64,000 bases of DNA from Odontocerum albicorne (lineage: Eukaryota > Arthropoda > Insecta > Trichoptera > Odontoceridae), in NCBI GenBank assembly GCA_949825065.1, contig OX463849.1, positions 28,322,043 to 28,386,042 on the forward strand, given 5' to 3'. The position numbers and the translations under genes are program-made. Below the pieces are notes generated by a model. The model ran no database searches. It saw only the letters and a program-made list of their open reading frames with translations, and was not told the DNA's origin. Of the stretch, positions 11,073 through 21,559 are shown one piece after another (the stretch's first letter is position 1; every line of letters begins with the position of its first letter).

Positions 11073-12404
11073 CGAGGCATATCCAGAAAGTAAGTGTACT
11101 GAATTTTTGTAGGTTACAATTTTTTTTATTTAAACAAAAAAATTACGTGGTTACCGTAGTACATATGTAAGCTATTTTTCGACATGGTCGCCATTCCTCT
11201 CAATGCAGGTGGTGAAGCGGGGTATTAACTTTTTGATGCCTTCCTCGAAGTAGTTTCCCGCCAACCCCTCCGTCCACTTCTCCACCTCCTCCTTTACCTC
11301 CTCGTCGGTTGAAAACCTTTTTTCACCCATGTGCAGCTTCAGGGAGGTAAAGAGATAGTAATCTGAAGGTGCTAGGTCAGGGGAATGCGCGGGATGGTTC
11401 AGGACATCCCATTTAAACGAGGTGAGCAGTTCCTTCGTGGCGTTGGCCGTGTGTGGTCTGGCATTGTCGTGCAGCAGGCAGACTCCCTTTGTCAGCATGC
11501 CTCTCCTCTTGTTCTGAATCGCCCTCCGCAATTTTTTTAGGGTCTCACAGTATCTTGCAGAGTTGATGGTCTTCCCTTGAGGCATACATTCAATTAAAAT
11601 TATGCCTTGACAGTCCCAAAACACGGATGCCATGATTTTCTTGGCTGAAATTGTGGTTTTGAGCTTTTTGGCGGAGGGTGAAGAGGTGTGACGCCACTGT
11701 TGAGACTGCCTTTTGGTTTCAGGCGTGTAGTGTGCAACCCAAGTTTCATCTCCAGTAACGATGAAGCGGAGAAATTCATCTCCATGGAGTTTGCAGCGCC
11801 TCAAAAACTCTTGCCCGGCCTCCACTCGATTCAACTTGTGTTGGTCTGTCAGCTGTTTTGGGACCCACCTCGCGGACAGTTTCCGATATCTGAGGGTTTC
11901 TGTGATGGTTTCGTGTAGTAGAGATCTGGAGATTTGCAGAAACATTGCAGAAAGTTCATCCACAGTCAATCTGCGATCGTCACGGAGCGCATTTTCGATT
12001 TTTTCCACAATTTCGTCAGTCACAATTGAAGGTCTTCCGCTCCTCTGATCATCATGCACAGACGTACGACCGTTTTTAAACTCGCGACACCACTTGTACA
12101 CACTCGTACGATTCATAGCTTTATCACCATATGCAGTTTTCACCTCGTTATAAACCTCAACCGGAGGTTTTCCCTTGCAAACGAGATAACGGATGACGCC
12201 GCGTATTTCGCACTTGGCGGGAGATTGGATTGACATTTTTCACGAAACGTGTTGTCGCGTCGACACTTCTCAACGTACTGACCTCGAACCGGTCTCGTTG
12301 CGGAGGGGAAGGGTCAGGCTACACGGAAGTGTAGCCAACATGTCGAAAATAAAATCCATCCGGTCGTGAGAGCCTCAGTACACTTACTTTCTGGATACGC
12401 CTCG
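11073..12404 (-). mobile_element. mariner element, apparently intact
   Basis: Inverted ends beginning cgaggcatatccagaaagta (11073) and, reverse-complemented, cgaggcgtatccagaaagta (ending 12404), bordered by TA at 11071-11072 and 12405-12406. It is 1,332 bp long with one uninterrupted transposase gene. It is related to the deleted copy at 49260-50181, which has similar ends (ccagaaagtaaagaacg) and protein. Confidence 0.96.
11172..12236 (-). CDS. mariner transposase, intact 354 aa
   Basis: This protein would cut and paste its own element in the nucleus. It is a full-length mariner transposase: N-terminal paired helix-turn-helix DNA-binding region (about 1-115, with SVYKWCREFKNGRTSVHDDQ near 45-64), the linker motif WVPKQLT (124-130, variant of WVPHEL), and a DDE/D domain with Asp163 (VTGDETW), Asp257 (LLHDNARPH) and Asp292 (APSDYYLF). 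The spacing Asp257-Asp292 is 34 residues, the classical DD34D arrangement. The start at 12236 follows the element's short 5' region and the stop (TAG) lies about 100 bp inside the other end. No frameshift or stop is present, unlike every other mariner here. Whether it is expressed or active cannot be seen. Confidence 0.95.
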   Translation of the reverse strand: MSIQSPAKCEIRGVIRYLVCKGKPPVEVYNEVKTAYGDKAMNRTSVYKWCREFKNGRTSVHDDQRSGRPSIVTDEIVEKIENALRDDRRLTVDELSAMFLQISRSLLHETITETLRYRKLSARWVPKQLTDQHKLNRVEAGQEFLRRCKLHGDEFLRFIVTGDETWVAHYTPETKRQSQQWRHTSSPSAKKLKTTISAKKIMASVFWDCQGIILIECMPQGKTINSARYCETLKKLRRAIQNKRRGMLTKGVCLLHDNARPHTANATKELLTSFKWDVLNHPAHSPDLAPSDYYLFTSLKLHMGEKRFSTDEEVKEEVEKWTEGLAGNYFEEGIKKLIPRFTTCIERNGDHVEK

Positions 12405-12406
12405 TA

Positions 12407-12856
12407 TTTCGATTCATTTTGCCTCCTTAAAAAGTTCATCGCAAGTCGCAAGCATATCGATCTGACAACTTACACCCTTCCTTAGCTCATTCTTTGCCAA
12501 GCGGTCATTGCATCCGAGGATCGTTCGATACCTGCTAATTGGTCCGCTTCAACTTATTCATTTTTACCCAAGCCGTCCGATCCATAATAATGCGATAATA
12601 CAAGGAACACACAAACAGACATGTTATTACAATATAACAGTGTTATTAACAAGTCATGTAACTACAATTTACATTATTAATCTATGTGACGCATACTTTC
12701 GATACACCTGGTAAACAATCTGCCAAACTGAGTTCAATTTTGGACTGATTTACTTTTAACCTTAGTTCATCTTAATTTGTGGTTTTCTATAACTTATTAG
12801 CTGCCTTGAACATGTTGGGAATGGAACAATTTTTTTTCTACAGTAGTATGAATCAA
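12407..12856. other. no gene seen between two mariners
   Basis: Spacer of moderate GC content. The text gtgacgcatactttcgatac (12686) recalls gtgacgcatacgtccaatac at 22688, so a shared unrecognised element (possibly an LTR) may have left pieces at both places. Confidence 0.35.
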
Positions 12857-14142
12857 CGAGGGCGGTCCGATAAGTACTTAGCCTCACCGCCCAATAGCAC
12901 CACTATCGCAAGAGCAATTTTTTATCGCGTAGTACATTCTCGTTGACAGCTACTGTCAAAATTTCAGCCGAATCAGACGCGTAGTTTTGTTTTGACCGCA
13001 TGTGGAAGCGAGCGTGTCCGCGGATTTGAGAAAAATGGAAAAAGAGCAAAATCGGTCGGTGATTCGATTCTTGTTTTTAAAAGGGAAATCGCGCAGCGAA
13101 ATCAAAGAGCGCTTGGATGCTGTGTACGGTGACTCTTCTGCTTGGATGGCGACCGTCAAAAATTGGTTTAACGAGTTTCAACGTGGTCGCATGTCGGTTT
13201 TTGATGAGCCATGCCCAGGTGCCCCGAAAACGGCTACCACAGAGGATAACGTGACAAAAATCCATGATCTCGATTGGCAGACCACGATTGGCAGACCGCC
13301 GATTGAAGGTGCGCGAGATAGCTGAGACAGTAGGCATCTCAAAAGACTGCGTGGGTCATATCCTGCATGAAGTATTGGGCATGAGAAAGCTGTCGGCACG
13401 ATGGGTGCTGCGTTGGCTCACTCCGGACAAGCGCAACCGTGAGACCACTTCAGAGCAGTGTTTGACGATGTTTAAGCGCAATCCGAAGGAATTTCTGCGT
13501 CGTTTCATGACCGTCGACGAAACATGGATACACTGGTACACACCCGAGACCAAGGAACAGTCGAAACAGTGGACTTCACCCGGCGAACGTGCTCCGAATT
13601 AGGCGAAGACTGTCCTATCGGCCGGAAAGGTGATGGCCACCGTTTTCTGGGATTCAAAAGGTGTGATCTACATCGACTTCCTGGAGAAAGGCAAAACGGT
13701 CACAGGGCTCTACTATGCCGAATTATTGGGCCGATTCGACGCCGAATTGCAGAAAAGACGGCCCCATTTGGCGAAGAAAAAAGTGCTCTTCCATCATGAC
13801 AACGCACCGGCTCACACCTCCGCCGTCGCCACGGCCAAATTGGTAGAATTAGGCTACGAACTGCTGCCCCATCCACCGTATTTGGCCCCGTGCGACTTCT
13901 TTTTGTTTCCAAATTTGAAAAAGTCACCAGGCAGAAATTTGAGTCGAATGAGGTTATCGCCGCCACGGAGGCCTACTTTGCAGACCTCCAGAAAACGTAT
14001 TTTTCAGACGGGTTAAAGAAATTGGAGCATCGCTGGGTCAAGTGTATCGAACTCAAAGGAGATTATGTTGAGAAATAAATCGCCACTTTTCCAAAATTTT
14101 TGTTATTCTTTTGTAGGCTAAGTACTTATCGGACCAAGCTCG
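12857..14142 (+). mobile_element. mariner element, third lineage (dead)
   Basis: Inverted ends cgagggcggtccgataagta (12857) and its imperfect complement tacttatcggaccaagctcg (ending 14142). TA follows the right end, while the left flank is AA, so the target duplication has decayed. The transposase has frameshifts. A second, truncated copy is at 33722-34435. Confidence 0.93.
13035..14078 (+). pseudogene. mariner transposase pseudogene
   Basis: The coding trace starts at ATG 13035 (MEKEQNRSVIRFLFLKGKSR) and runs through several frames to VKCIELKGDYVEK before the stop at 14078. Catalytic boxes are visible: TVDETWIHWYTPET, FHHDNAPAHTS and, eroded, LAPCDFFLF. Frame changes occur near 13280, 13600 and 13930. 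The element's own ends survive, so it could only move if another source supplied transposase. Confidence 0.9.
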
Positions 14143-14144
14143 TA

Positions 14145-14465
14145 ATTGGAAAAAATATTTTTCAGGATAGTAAAAAAATTGGACTACAAAATAATATCGG
14201 CGTTCTACTGTACCATTGATTTGTGTTTGAAAGAATACACTTGAATTTTTGGTTTTATAGATAAAGATATTTTAACAACCAGTTAGGAGAACCTGTAGCA
14301 AATTTTAAATTAGCTGACCTGAACCACTGCTTATTATAGAGCCTAAATTACAAAATTTTACATCAAAACAACTCTTTTTGCAAATTTTACTTTCTTAAAT
14401 CTGAAAATGATCTCCACTAGTTGAGATTTTTTTTTAAACAATTTTCATATTCTTTTTTTAATATC
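14145..14465. other. no gene seen
   Basis: AT-rich spacer after the mariner; no exon or repeat end recognised. Confidence 0.35.
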
Positions 14466-14469
14466 TTAT

Positions 14470-14765
14470 TGGAAACTTATATTAAAATCCGAAAGGTGTA
14501 TTTGGGTCATGTGCCTTCGAGGAGAAAAGTACAAATTACTGCACCTGATCATCCAAGTCAAAATAGATGGTCGAAGAGGTGTTGGCAGGAGGCAAATCTC
14601 CTGGCTCCGCAATATATGTGATTGGACTGGTATAAGGAGCGTTGGGGATCTTTTTCGGGCTGCCAGGGACAAAGATGCCTACTCTCAGGTGATAGTCAAT
14701 GTGGGGGGACCTGACATGACACTAGGAAGAAGAAGATTGGATAAAAACAAGCTAAAGGAAAGAGA
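14470..14765 (+). mobile_element. LINE ORF2 C-terminal fragment
   Basis: The plus strand encodes LLHLIIQVKIDGRRGVGRRQ followed by WLRNICDWTGIRSVGDLFRA and VNVGGPDMTLGRRR. This is the characteristic C-terminal tail of an insect non-LTR retrotransposon ORF2. It is followed by an A/T-rich tail. A dead 5'-truncated insertion. Confidence 0.75.
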
Positions 14766-15529
14766 TTATTATTTTTTTTTCAATGAAAGTTTTGTTAATT
14801 TTCAGCATAATTTATTTTATTACAAAAATAGAAACTATCACAGATATTTACAATGCGTTTTATTAAGGTAAAAAAAATCTTTAAGATCCATTTTTTTTAA
14901 TTCAATAGGGAATTTTATATGACATTCGGTTATCAATTTATTTTTTGCCACACACACATTTTTAAAAATAAAACTTGAATTAGATTATTCAGTACATAAT
15001 AAAATGTAATTTATATTATTTTTAAATTAATGATTTTATTCGGAATTGATAATATCTAAAACACAAAAAATAGTGTTTTATCCTAAAGGTACTTTGCCTA
15101 TAAATTTAAAATGTTGGCACTACAGCTTGTATAAGGTTGTTATTGTTTATTAAATACTAAACTAATTATTTTCAAATATTTCAAGTATTAATTTCCATCC
15201 AAATATTTCAAGTATTAATTTACCAGTATAATCTTAACAACTGCATATTATTTTTAAAACATTTCAGATTCATTTATAATAAAACTCTATTATTAAATCT
15301 ATAATAATAAATAAATGAAATTATTTAAGGTTGATCGGTTTGAAGGAATTCTTAGAAAACAATAAACCAGAAAGTCCCGGTTTGAATACTTTACTTTCAA
15401 ACCTTACTTTACCTAATTAAATTTAGTGATGCTTATAAACTGCATACTTTAAATTTAAAAAAATTACAGACTTCACGAGGGAACTGCATTTTCAGAGTCA
15501 TTAAGGTTTTTTTATTTTAATTACAAGTA
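14766..15529. other. no gene seen
   Basis: Strongly AT-rich with a small direct repeat (tccaaatatttcaagtattaat-like at 15168-15220). No coding features. Confidence 0.4.
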
Positions 15530-15810
15530 CAGTGGAACCTCAGTTTTGGAACATAATCTGTTCCAGAAGGCTGTTCAAAAACCGAATCCGAGTTCGAGAA
15601 AAAACCGAGTTCAAAAATCGAATTTATGTTAGGTGACCGTTCTTTCTCTTTTCTATCTCACTAAAAACCTGTCCAATGAGGTTTGTTTTTGTTTGCGTTT
15701 ACAAAAAAATCTGAATTGAGAGATGGCATTGTCATTGAAAATATATGTTCGAGATTGAATCAAAAAAATACATTCAAGAACCAGATTGTTCAAGAACCGA
15801 GGTTCTACTG
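15530..15810. mobile_element. MITE, pogo/Tigger-like ends, 281 bp
   Basis: Begins cagtggaacctcagttttgg and ends caagaaccgaggttctactg, an imperfect inverted repeat, with TA on both sides (15528-15529, 15811-15812). The same family is at 30474-30937 and, diverged, at 48071-48662. No coding capacity. Assignment to the pogo/Tigger group rests on end sequence and TA target only. Confidence 0.8.
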
Positions 15811-15814
15811 TATA

Positions 15815-16090
15815 TGGAAATATATAATACGGAACTCTTTAGAGGACTTACATAAGTAGAAAATATTATGAGATAGGGTAGAGAACAGGGAAGACACTGG
15901 AGAGGCAGTCTGGAAAGGATAGATAACACAAGAGTTCCTCATGTGGCAATGCATGAAATATCCTTCTGGAAGTCGACTCCCGCGAAGACCACCAAAATAG
16001 ATGAAAGAATAACTGGGAATCAATATCTCAAGACAGGCACTCCTGATAGCAGACCACAGGTCTGACTTAAGAGAAAGAAGAATGAGTATA
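15815..16090 (+). mobile_element. LINE 3' coding fragment
   Basis: Text such as gttcctcatgtggcaatgca, and the decoded WQCMKYPSGSRLPRRPPK with ADHRSDLRERRMS, matches the C-terminal LINE remnant at 2932-3192 (RVPYVVMHEILAGSHP) in the opposite orientation. Several stops. Confidence 0.6.
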
Positions 16091-16574
16091 ATTGATATTT
16101 AAGAAAGAACTCATCTACTTGATGTTGATGATATTTTGGAAACCTAGAAAGGACTTACAGTAGAATAAATTAAGCTGTTAAACTTCCAGAACGGCATGCA
16201 TGGTGTTCGACATAAAATTCCAAACCTGGAACATGGGGCAATCGCAAAGTATATTTTCTCATAATTAATATATATTGGATGATTTATAGCCAGAATCTCT
16301 CAAAATAAAGGAAGTAAATACTCCCAACACTTATTAATATACATATCCATATGGGCAAAAGATATATAATAACAGAGAAAGTGTTCCGCCAATACTTTGC
16401 CTTGATAGCCTACAGTAGTATGGTCAGTTAGCGTAAATTCCTGAACAGAATAAGGTTGTAGATCGTATCTCACCTGCTGAAATATTTATTGCATGGTCAT
16501 TTCGAGTTGAGGCATTTGGTTCAAATTTTTTTCTGTTGTTGGTAATATACTCTTGTACAAAACAAAAGTACTTA
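16091..16574. other. no gene seen
   Basis: Spacer between two LINE fragments; no further structure recognised. Confidence 0.35.
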
Positions 16575-17205
16575 TTGTGAACTGTTTCGAGACTGATTAA
16601 TGACACCCTAAGAGATTACGAAGAGGTCAACAAGTTCATTTACCTACGTACTCTTATTTCAAGAAATGGAGGATGTGAAGTGGAGATTCGAAATTGGAAT
16701 TGCAGACATGACAAGCCTAATAAATATATGGACTAACCGGTCTATACTGAGAACTAAAATCTGTATGGCTAAGTCTCTATTATTCATATAGCACTGTATG
16801 TAGTAGAAACGTGAACAATGAGAAGGAAACAAACAAACATGATAAATGCCATCGATATGTAGTGTTGGAAGCACATGCTCCGTATCCCATGGACCGCAAG
16901 GCGCACCACGACTATATCATCCAAAAATTGGTGATAACCGAAAGACTTTCGACAACATGCAAAAAAAGAATCATAACATACTTTGAGTATGTTGCTTGAA
17001 ACAATGATGAAAGGAAGCTGGAGATCGCAGGGACAGTTGAGGGAAGACGAGTAAGAGGAAGGTGTCTTATGAGATGGACGGATCAAATAAGGGAGTTAAC
17101 AGGATACTTTTTAAGTGCAGCATTCAACATGGCCCAGGGCCGGGAAGGAGAACGACAGGTGGTACATCGAGTTTGAGATACTCAGCATTGAGCACATGAT
17201 CAAGA
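16575..17205 (+). mobile_element. LINE ORF2 fragment (connection to C-terminus)
   Basis: Decoded plus-strand pieces YEEVNKFIYLRTLISRNGGC, HMLRIPWTARRT, RLSTTCKKRIITYFEYV and GRVRGR-like text match the end of an insect LINE ORF2. The minus-strand copy at 42660-43310 (VNLEVVTDFIYFGSSITNSE) is the same region of a relative. Many stops. It ends shortly before the intersex 3' end. Confidence 0.75.
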
Positions 17206-17226
17206 AGACTCTTGTACAATAGAAAC

Positions 17227-17232
17227 TTTATT
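17227..17232 (-). terminator. polyadenylation signal of intersex/Med29
   Basis: AATAAA on the minus strand, about 90 bases after the stop codon of the Med29 gene (17319). It is the only such hexamer close downstream. Confidence 0.55.
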
Positions 17233-17318
17233 TAAGAATAACTATATTATTTAAAATAATATTTTTAAAGTGTTTCGCAACTTAAAAGAAACAGAGACTT
17301 CTTAAAGACAGGACTCAT

Positions 17319-20300
17319 TTACTCAGTGGTAGTGATATTCTGAGCGGCGGCCACAAGCGTGTCATGTATCTCTTTGGCATAGGTGACCTGCTGTCTTGCT
17401 GTGGCCAGGAACTGGGGGTACAGTAGCACAGGAGGTGCGGGAGGCGCTGGGGGTGAGGGTGGGGGTGGAGGCTCTGCCCGTGCTGCCAACACCGCTAGAG
17501 GTAACTGCTGCGCTGCCCACCCTGCTTGCTGAAGACACGCAATCGATGTTTTCTGCAAAATTTTCATAAACTTCAATTAACATTGTCAAAGAGAATTTAA
17601 CGAAATAGCTGAGAAATTGATGAGATTTCAACATTTATTTATGATAATGATACGAGTATCAATATCTAGAATCGATCTACATACTTCCAGGCATACAGAA
17701 CACCAGATTAACAGCATATTCTTTCAAAGAACTTTATTACACTACACCTAAAGCTGAAAGTGTTGCTATCACATGTCCGAATATCTAAAAGGTTTCTTTG
17801 TAGTTCGTCTTCCTTGGTAAGTTTTCTAAGCAAATATATTTTCTGAACATATTCAGATGCGGAGAAGAAACTAATTTAATGGCTGCAGTCACTACCTTTC
17901 TATCTTAACACTCAACTTATGTAATATTTTTAACCTGTTAATAAAAGTGAGCTCGACTCCCAAGTTGGAGTACCCTTGAGGAAAAATCTTGCCTTTTTAA
18001 ATTTTAATTAAAACAATAGTTCGATGGGAGGAAACGAAAACAATCATACACACATATAATTATACAGTTTCCCTGTTGGGATAGGCAGAGACAGCAGAGC
18101 ACAAGAATTTTCTATCATGACAAATCTTTCGCCTCTTCAACATCCATCTTCTCATATAACTCTCTTGAGTTTCCTTACCATTTTACATTTCCTTCTTTTA
18201 ATCAGTTAATTCAATTATTCCTTTGTGGCTCTTCCATAAATCACACTCACATTCGCTTTGGAAATTTGTTTTATCGACATTTCATCACCAACTATCCATT
18301 CTTTCAAACCACCTGAAAGTTTTCTTCTTCATTCTGCTTTTTATATAAGTCATTATTACGCAATAATTATTAATTTTCAACTTCATAATCTGCCATACTT
18401 CATGACATCCTTATTCTTCTTAGTGCACACATTTATTCAGCTTCTGTCATTCTTGGGTCCACAGTGCTTGATCATTTATACTGGATGGATTCCATCTATT
18501 TTTTAACAAAATAAATGTAATACTTACCAAATGCAACTCAATCTGATCACAAATAGAATAGAATTCTTCCATATTTTTATCGAAACGTGGAGTGGGTGAT
18601 GTTAATCCTTTCCTGTAATGAAAAGAATAAAAGTAAATTAAAAAAATGTAAGAAACTTATACATCATGAAAAAAAAATAGTAACATTTATTTATTATACT
18701 GTTATTTAATGCTGTATGCTGATGACATGCTAGTTTTTGCGACGAATGAGGATGAAGTACAGAGTCTGATGAGTAAATTGTACGAGAGATTTAAAATGAA
18801 TGTTGCAAAATCTTTAGTCATGGTGATAGAAAAGTGTGAAAGTAAAAGTAAATTTGATATATGGGTGAATAATGAAAGATTGGAACAAGTTGAAGAATTC
18901 TGCTATTTGAGTAATATTTTCTCAGATGATGGAAGAGTTAAGAGGGATATCAAGTGGCGTGTAGTGATAGAAAACATTCGATGGGGCACTAAATCATATA
19001 TACGCAAACTGAACAATTTCAAAATCTGCTAAGAGACAGTCCACAACAGTATTTTAGTACAATCTTTGATGTATGGGAGTGCAATGTGGATGTGGGAAAG
19101 ACTGAAAGGAGCCGTAGAAATATATGCGCTTAGAAGTATACTTTTGAATTTTCAGAATTCAATTGAAAATATTTTTAAACATAACTTCGCCTATTTACAG
19201 GATAGCATGAACTATTGTTTTTATTAGTTCTTTTTAGCATTATCTTATATTATTGAAATTTTCTCTTATTATGAGTATGTGTGATGTACTCGTATATACT
19301 AGTATAATCTGCAACATTTAAATAAAATAAAATAATATTTGAAACAACTTACTGTGATCCCACATCTACAAGATAGTTTTGGTGAAGGACTTGTGCAGCT
19401 GATTTCAACGTTACCTGGAAATATAAATTATTATTTCTCAAAATATATTAAATATATTTATAAACATTCGACACATTACTTGGGTATGGTATAAAATATT
19501 TCTTCAGTAAGTTAAATTTGTTTTATTTCATATGTTGCTCCAAGATTGCACTAAGAATTTACATAGGGCAGCTGCTTACTGCTAGTTAAATAAATTCCAA
19601 TGAAAAAAGTCTGAAAATGAAATGATCGCGGAACACCTAGGTGCTTAACAAGTTAATCATGGTGCTGACCAAACATTACCATTATTTATTACAATGACCT
19701 GTACCACCAACTATGTTTCACACAACACTAGAGTTTTGCGAAATGTTTACTATATTTCATGAAAGATTATTAAATATTATGTAATTAAAGAAAGTTTTAT
19801 CATTCATTATAATTCAGTGATGAGTAACCTATGACACGCGTGTCAGAGGTGACACGCCACGACATTTTGGGTGACACGCATCGTTTACGGACGATCTTCA
19901 AGACAGCATCTCTGGGCTTAAGAGTTCGTCGACTTGAGGTCCAAACTCGTGAATCTAGAAAGAAATCGTTTGGAAAATGAAGAATAGTGCCACTACGAAC
20001 AAGATATTTTGAATGCTTGGAACCGATTACCGAACACTTTTGGCACTCCGAAAAATCTAGCGATGGCTTTACTCACAATATTTATCTCAACGTACTTTTG
20101 TGAGACCTTATTCTCGGCGTTGAATAATATTAAAACAAATAAAAGAAACCGACTGACTGGTGAAGTTTTAACGCTTGCTTGTGTTTAAAATGTACGAAAT
20201 ACCAACCTTCAATTGAAGATTTAGCAAATGCAATTCAACAACAAAAAAGCCACTGATGTAAATAATTATTTGTTTTTGCTTTTTAATAATAATAAATAAA

Positions 20301-21559
20301 TAGTTCAAAAACAAAACTCTTTCATTTACTAGGGCTGCAAAAATTATTAATATTCTTAGATGCGACACGGCACCCGGGTCAAGTCAGGTTTTTTCAGAAT
20401 TTTGACACGCCGAGCTAAAAAGGTTACCCATCACTGTCATAATTCGTTATTACTCCACCTACCCAGCGAAGCCTTGTATGGTAGATTTTTCATTTCAATA
20501 AATAAAATGTATAGACCTTCTTAAAAAGCAACCTAACTATTCATTATTAAGTTTGAAAGACTCTTGGTCTGGTTACATGGCAAGAATGGATGATGTCCAA
20601 GATTCGATAAGTATTCCAGATAGGCCTGAAGGTCTGTAGTGTTTATTTTTTCGCAGTACATTTGAATTTTCTCCTTAGCCAAAACTGAGGCATTGGAAGC
20701 ATTGCAGTAGACGTAATTCTCCACATGCACCCTAGATTGACTCAACTCTTGATTAAAAGTGTGATCTTAGCTGTGGCGACACCGATGCAACAACATTCTT
20801 CAGACTACTGTTACAGTTTGGCAATTTTCTAATGATCTTAAGGTGTTCCTAGATCTGGCTGCCTCTCGAGGTCTCGTATACTTCGTCATTTTGTACGACC
20901 AGCTCCTCTATCAGGTCGTCTTCAGTTCCCGCCTAACTGGTACACTTGAAGATTACGAGTGGCCTTCTCCTCTTACCCTCGGTCGCGGTGAGGTCCTTAA
21001 CTGAGTTTATGACTACTTTGAGTTTCTCCATGTGCCTCTCCTCTGGGCAAGTTTTCACATGATTTCAGTTAGAAGTCGCTTAGTCCATATACATTAGAAT
21101 TTTCAAAATGAGAATATATAACAACCGGTAAAAGCATCAACCTATTTTTTCAGTATGTCCTCAGTAAGATACAAAAGCTTTAGGTTACTTGGCAAATAAA
21201 AGGCAACAAACTCGGATCCATATAATTTCAGAGTCCACTTTAAATTACTCATTTTTGTTTGTCTCATATTTCACATATTATGTACACTAATTAGATAGTT
21301 TGATATTTAAATAAAGAAATACAATACTCACAGTCAACGACTCCCTAAGCGGCCCGACAAGGAACTTGACTTTGGAGATGTTATCCAACTTCTCGAGCGG
21401 CTGTTGCGGCTGTGCGGGCATAGCTTGCTGCACCTGAAGCTGCTGTTGCTGCGGAGAGGCCTGCTGCATCATGCCGGTCACCCCGACCCCTACACCCCCA
21501 CCGGACATGGCCATACCCACTCCCTGCCCTCCCATGCCCACGCCGTGCATGTTCATCAT
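17319..21559 (-). CDS. ix: Mediator complex subunit 29 (Intersex homologue), four exons
   Basis: A subunit of the Mediator tail that links transcription factors to RNA polymerase II; in flies Intersex also works with female Doublesex. Exons on the minus strand: 21559-21332, 19414-19353, 18612-18528, 17552-17319. All introns are GT-AG, phases 0/2/0 fit, and the protein is 202 residues (fly Intersex is similar in length). Residues 1-29 are Met/Gly-rich and 31-56 are Gln/Pro-rich. The Med29 domain starts at LDNISKVKFLVGPLRESL (about 59-76) and continues through AAQVLHQNYLVDVGS, PTPRFDKNMEEFYSICDQIE and KTSIACLQQ. A Pro-rich stretch follows (about 152-165), and the protein ends QVTYAKEIHDTLVAAAQNI. 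The first of the adjacent ATGs (21559) is taken as start. Intron 1 carries a hAT remnant and intron 2 a LINE RT fragment; the gene itself looks intact. Confidence 0.92.
17690..17930 (+). repeat. dispersed repeat copy in intersex intron 3
   Basis: Longest copy of the repeat seen at 509-640 and about 8795-8865: cactacacctaaagctgaaa, then aaggtttctttgtagttcgt, then agatgcggagaagaaactaa. Class unknown; the left part (aactttattacactacacc) is present only here and, partly, at 8850-8865. Confidence 0.6.
18040..18500 (-). mobile_element. LINE fragment, antisense
   Basis: Resembles 5290-5600 in order (ccctgttgggataggcagag, then ctcttcaacatcc, then cattctttcaaaccacctga). It is the antisense of the LINE 3' region whose minus-strand tail is catcccctgtcgg-like. 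No intact frame. Confidence 0.5.
18700..19190 (+). mobile_element. LINE reverse-transcriptase fragment in intersex intron 2
   Basis: Encodes MLYADDMLVFATNEDEVQSL, the catalytic YADD box of a LINE reverse transcriptase, then FDIWVNNERLEQVEEFCYLS and VKRDIKWRVVIENIRWGTKS. After the stop at 19032 the same frame goes on as ETVHNSILVQSLMYGSAMWM. A similar piece is at 52600-52740. It lies antisense to intersex and is dead. Confidence 0.85.
19815..20436 (+). mobile_element. hAT element remnant in intersex intron 1
   Basis: Ends cagtgatgagtaacctatga (19815) and ttttagctcggcg-type text whose complement starts cagtgatgggtaaccttttt (ending 20436). Flanking octamers ttataatt and tcataatt match at 7 of 8 positions, as expected for an old hAT target duplication. 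Inside, LLTIFISTYFCETLFSALNN then KTNKRNRLTGEVLTLACV is the C-terminal hAT dimerisation domain. The rest of the transposase is deleted. Confidence 0.85.
20445..21331. other. rest of intersex intron 1, nothing else recognised
   Basis: A GC-richer patch at 20770-21060 has no long frame. The minus-strand frame 20745-20533 shows no splice or family support. Confidence 0.35.
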
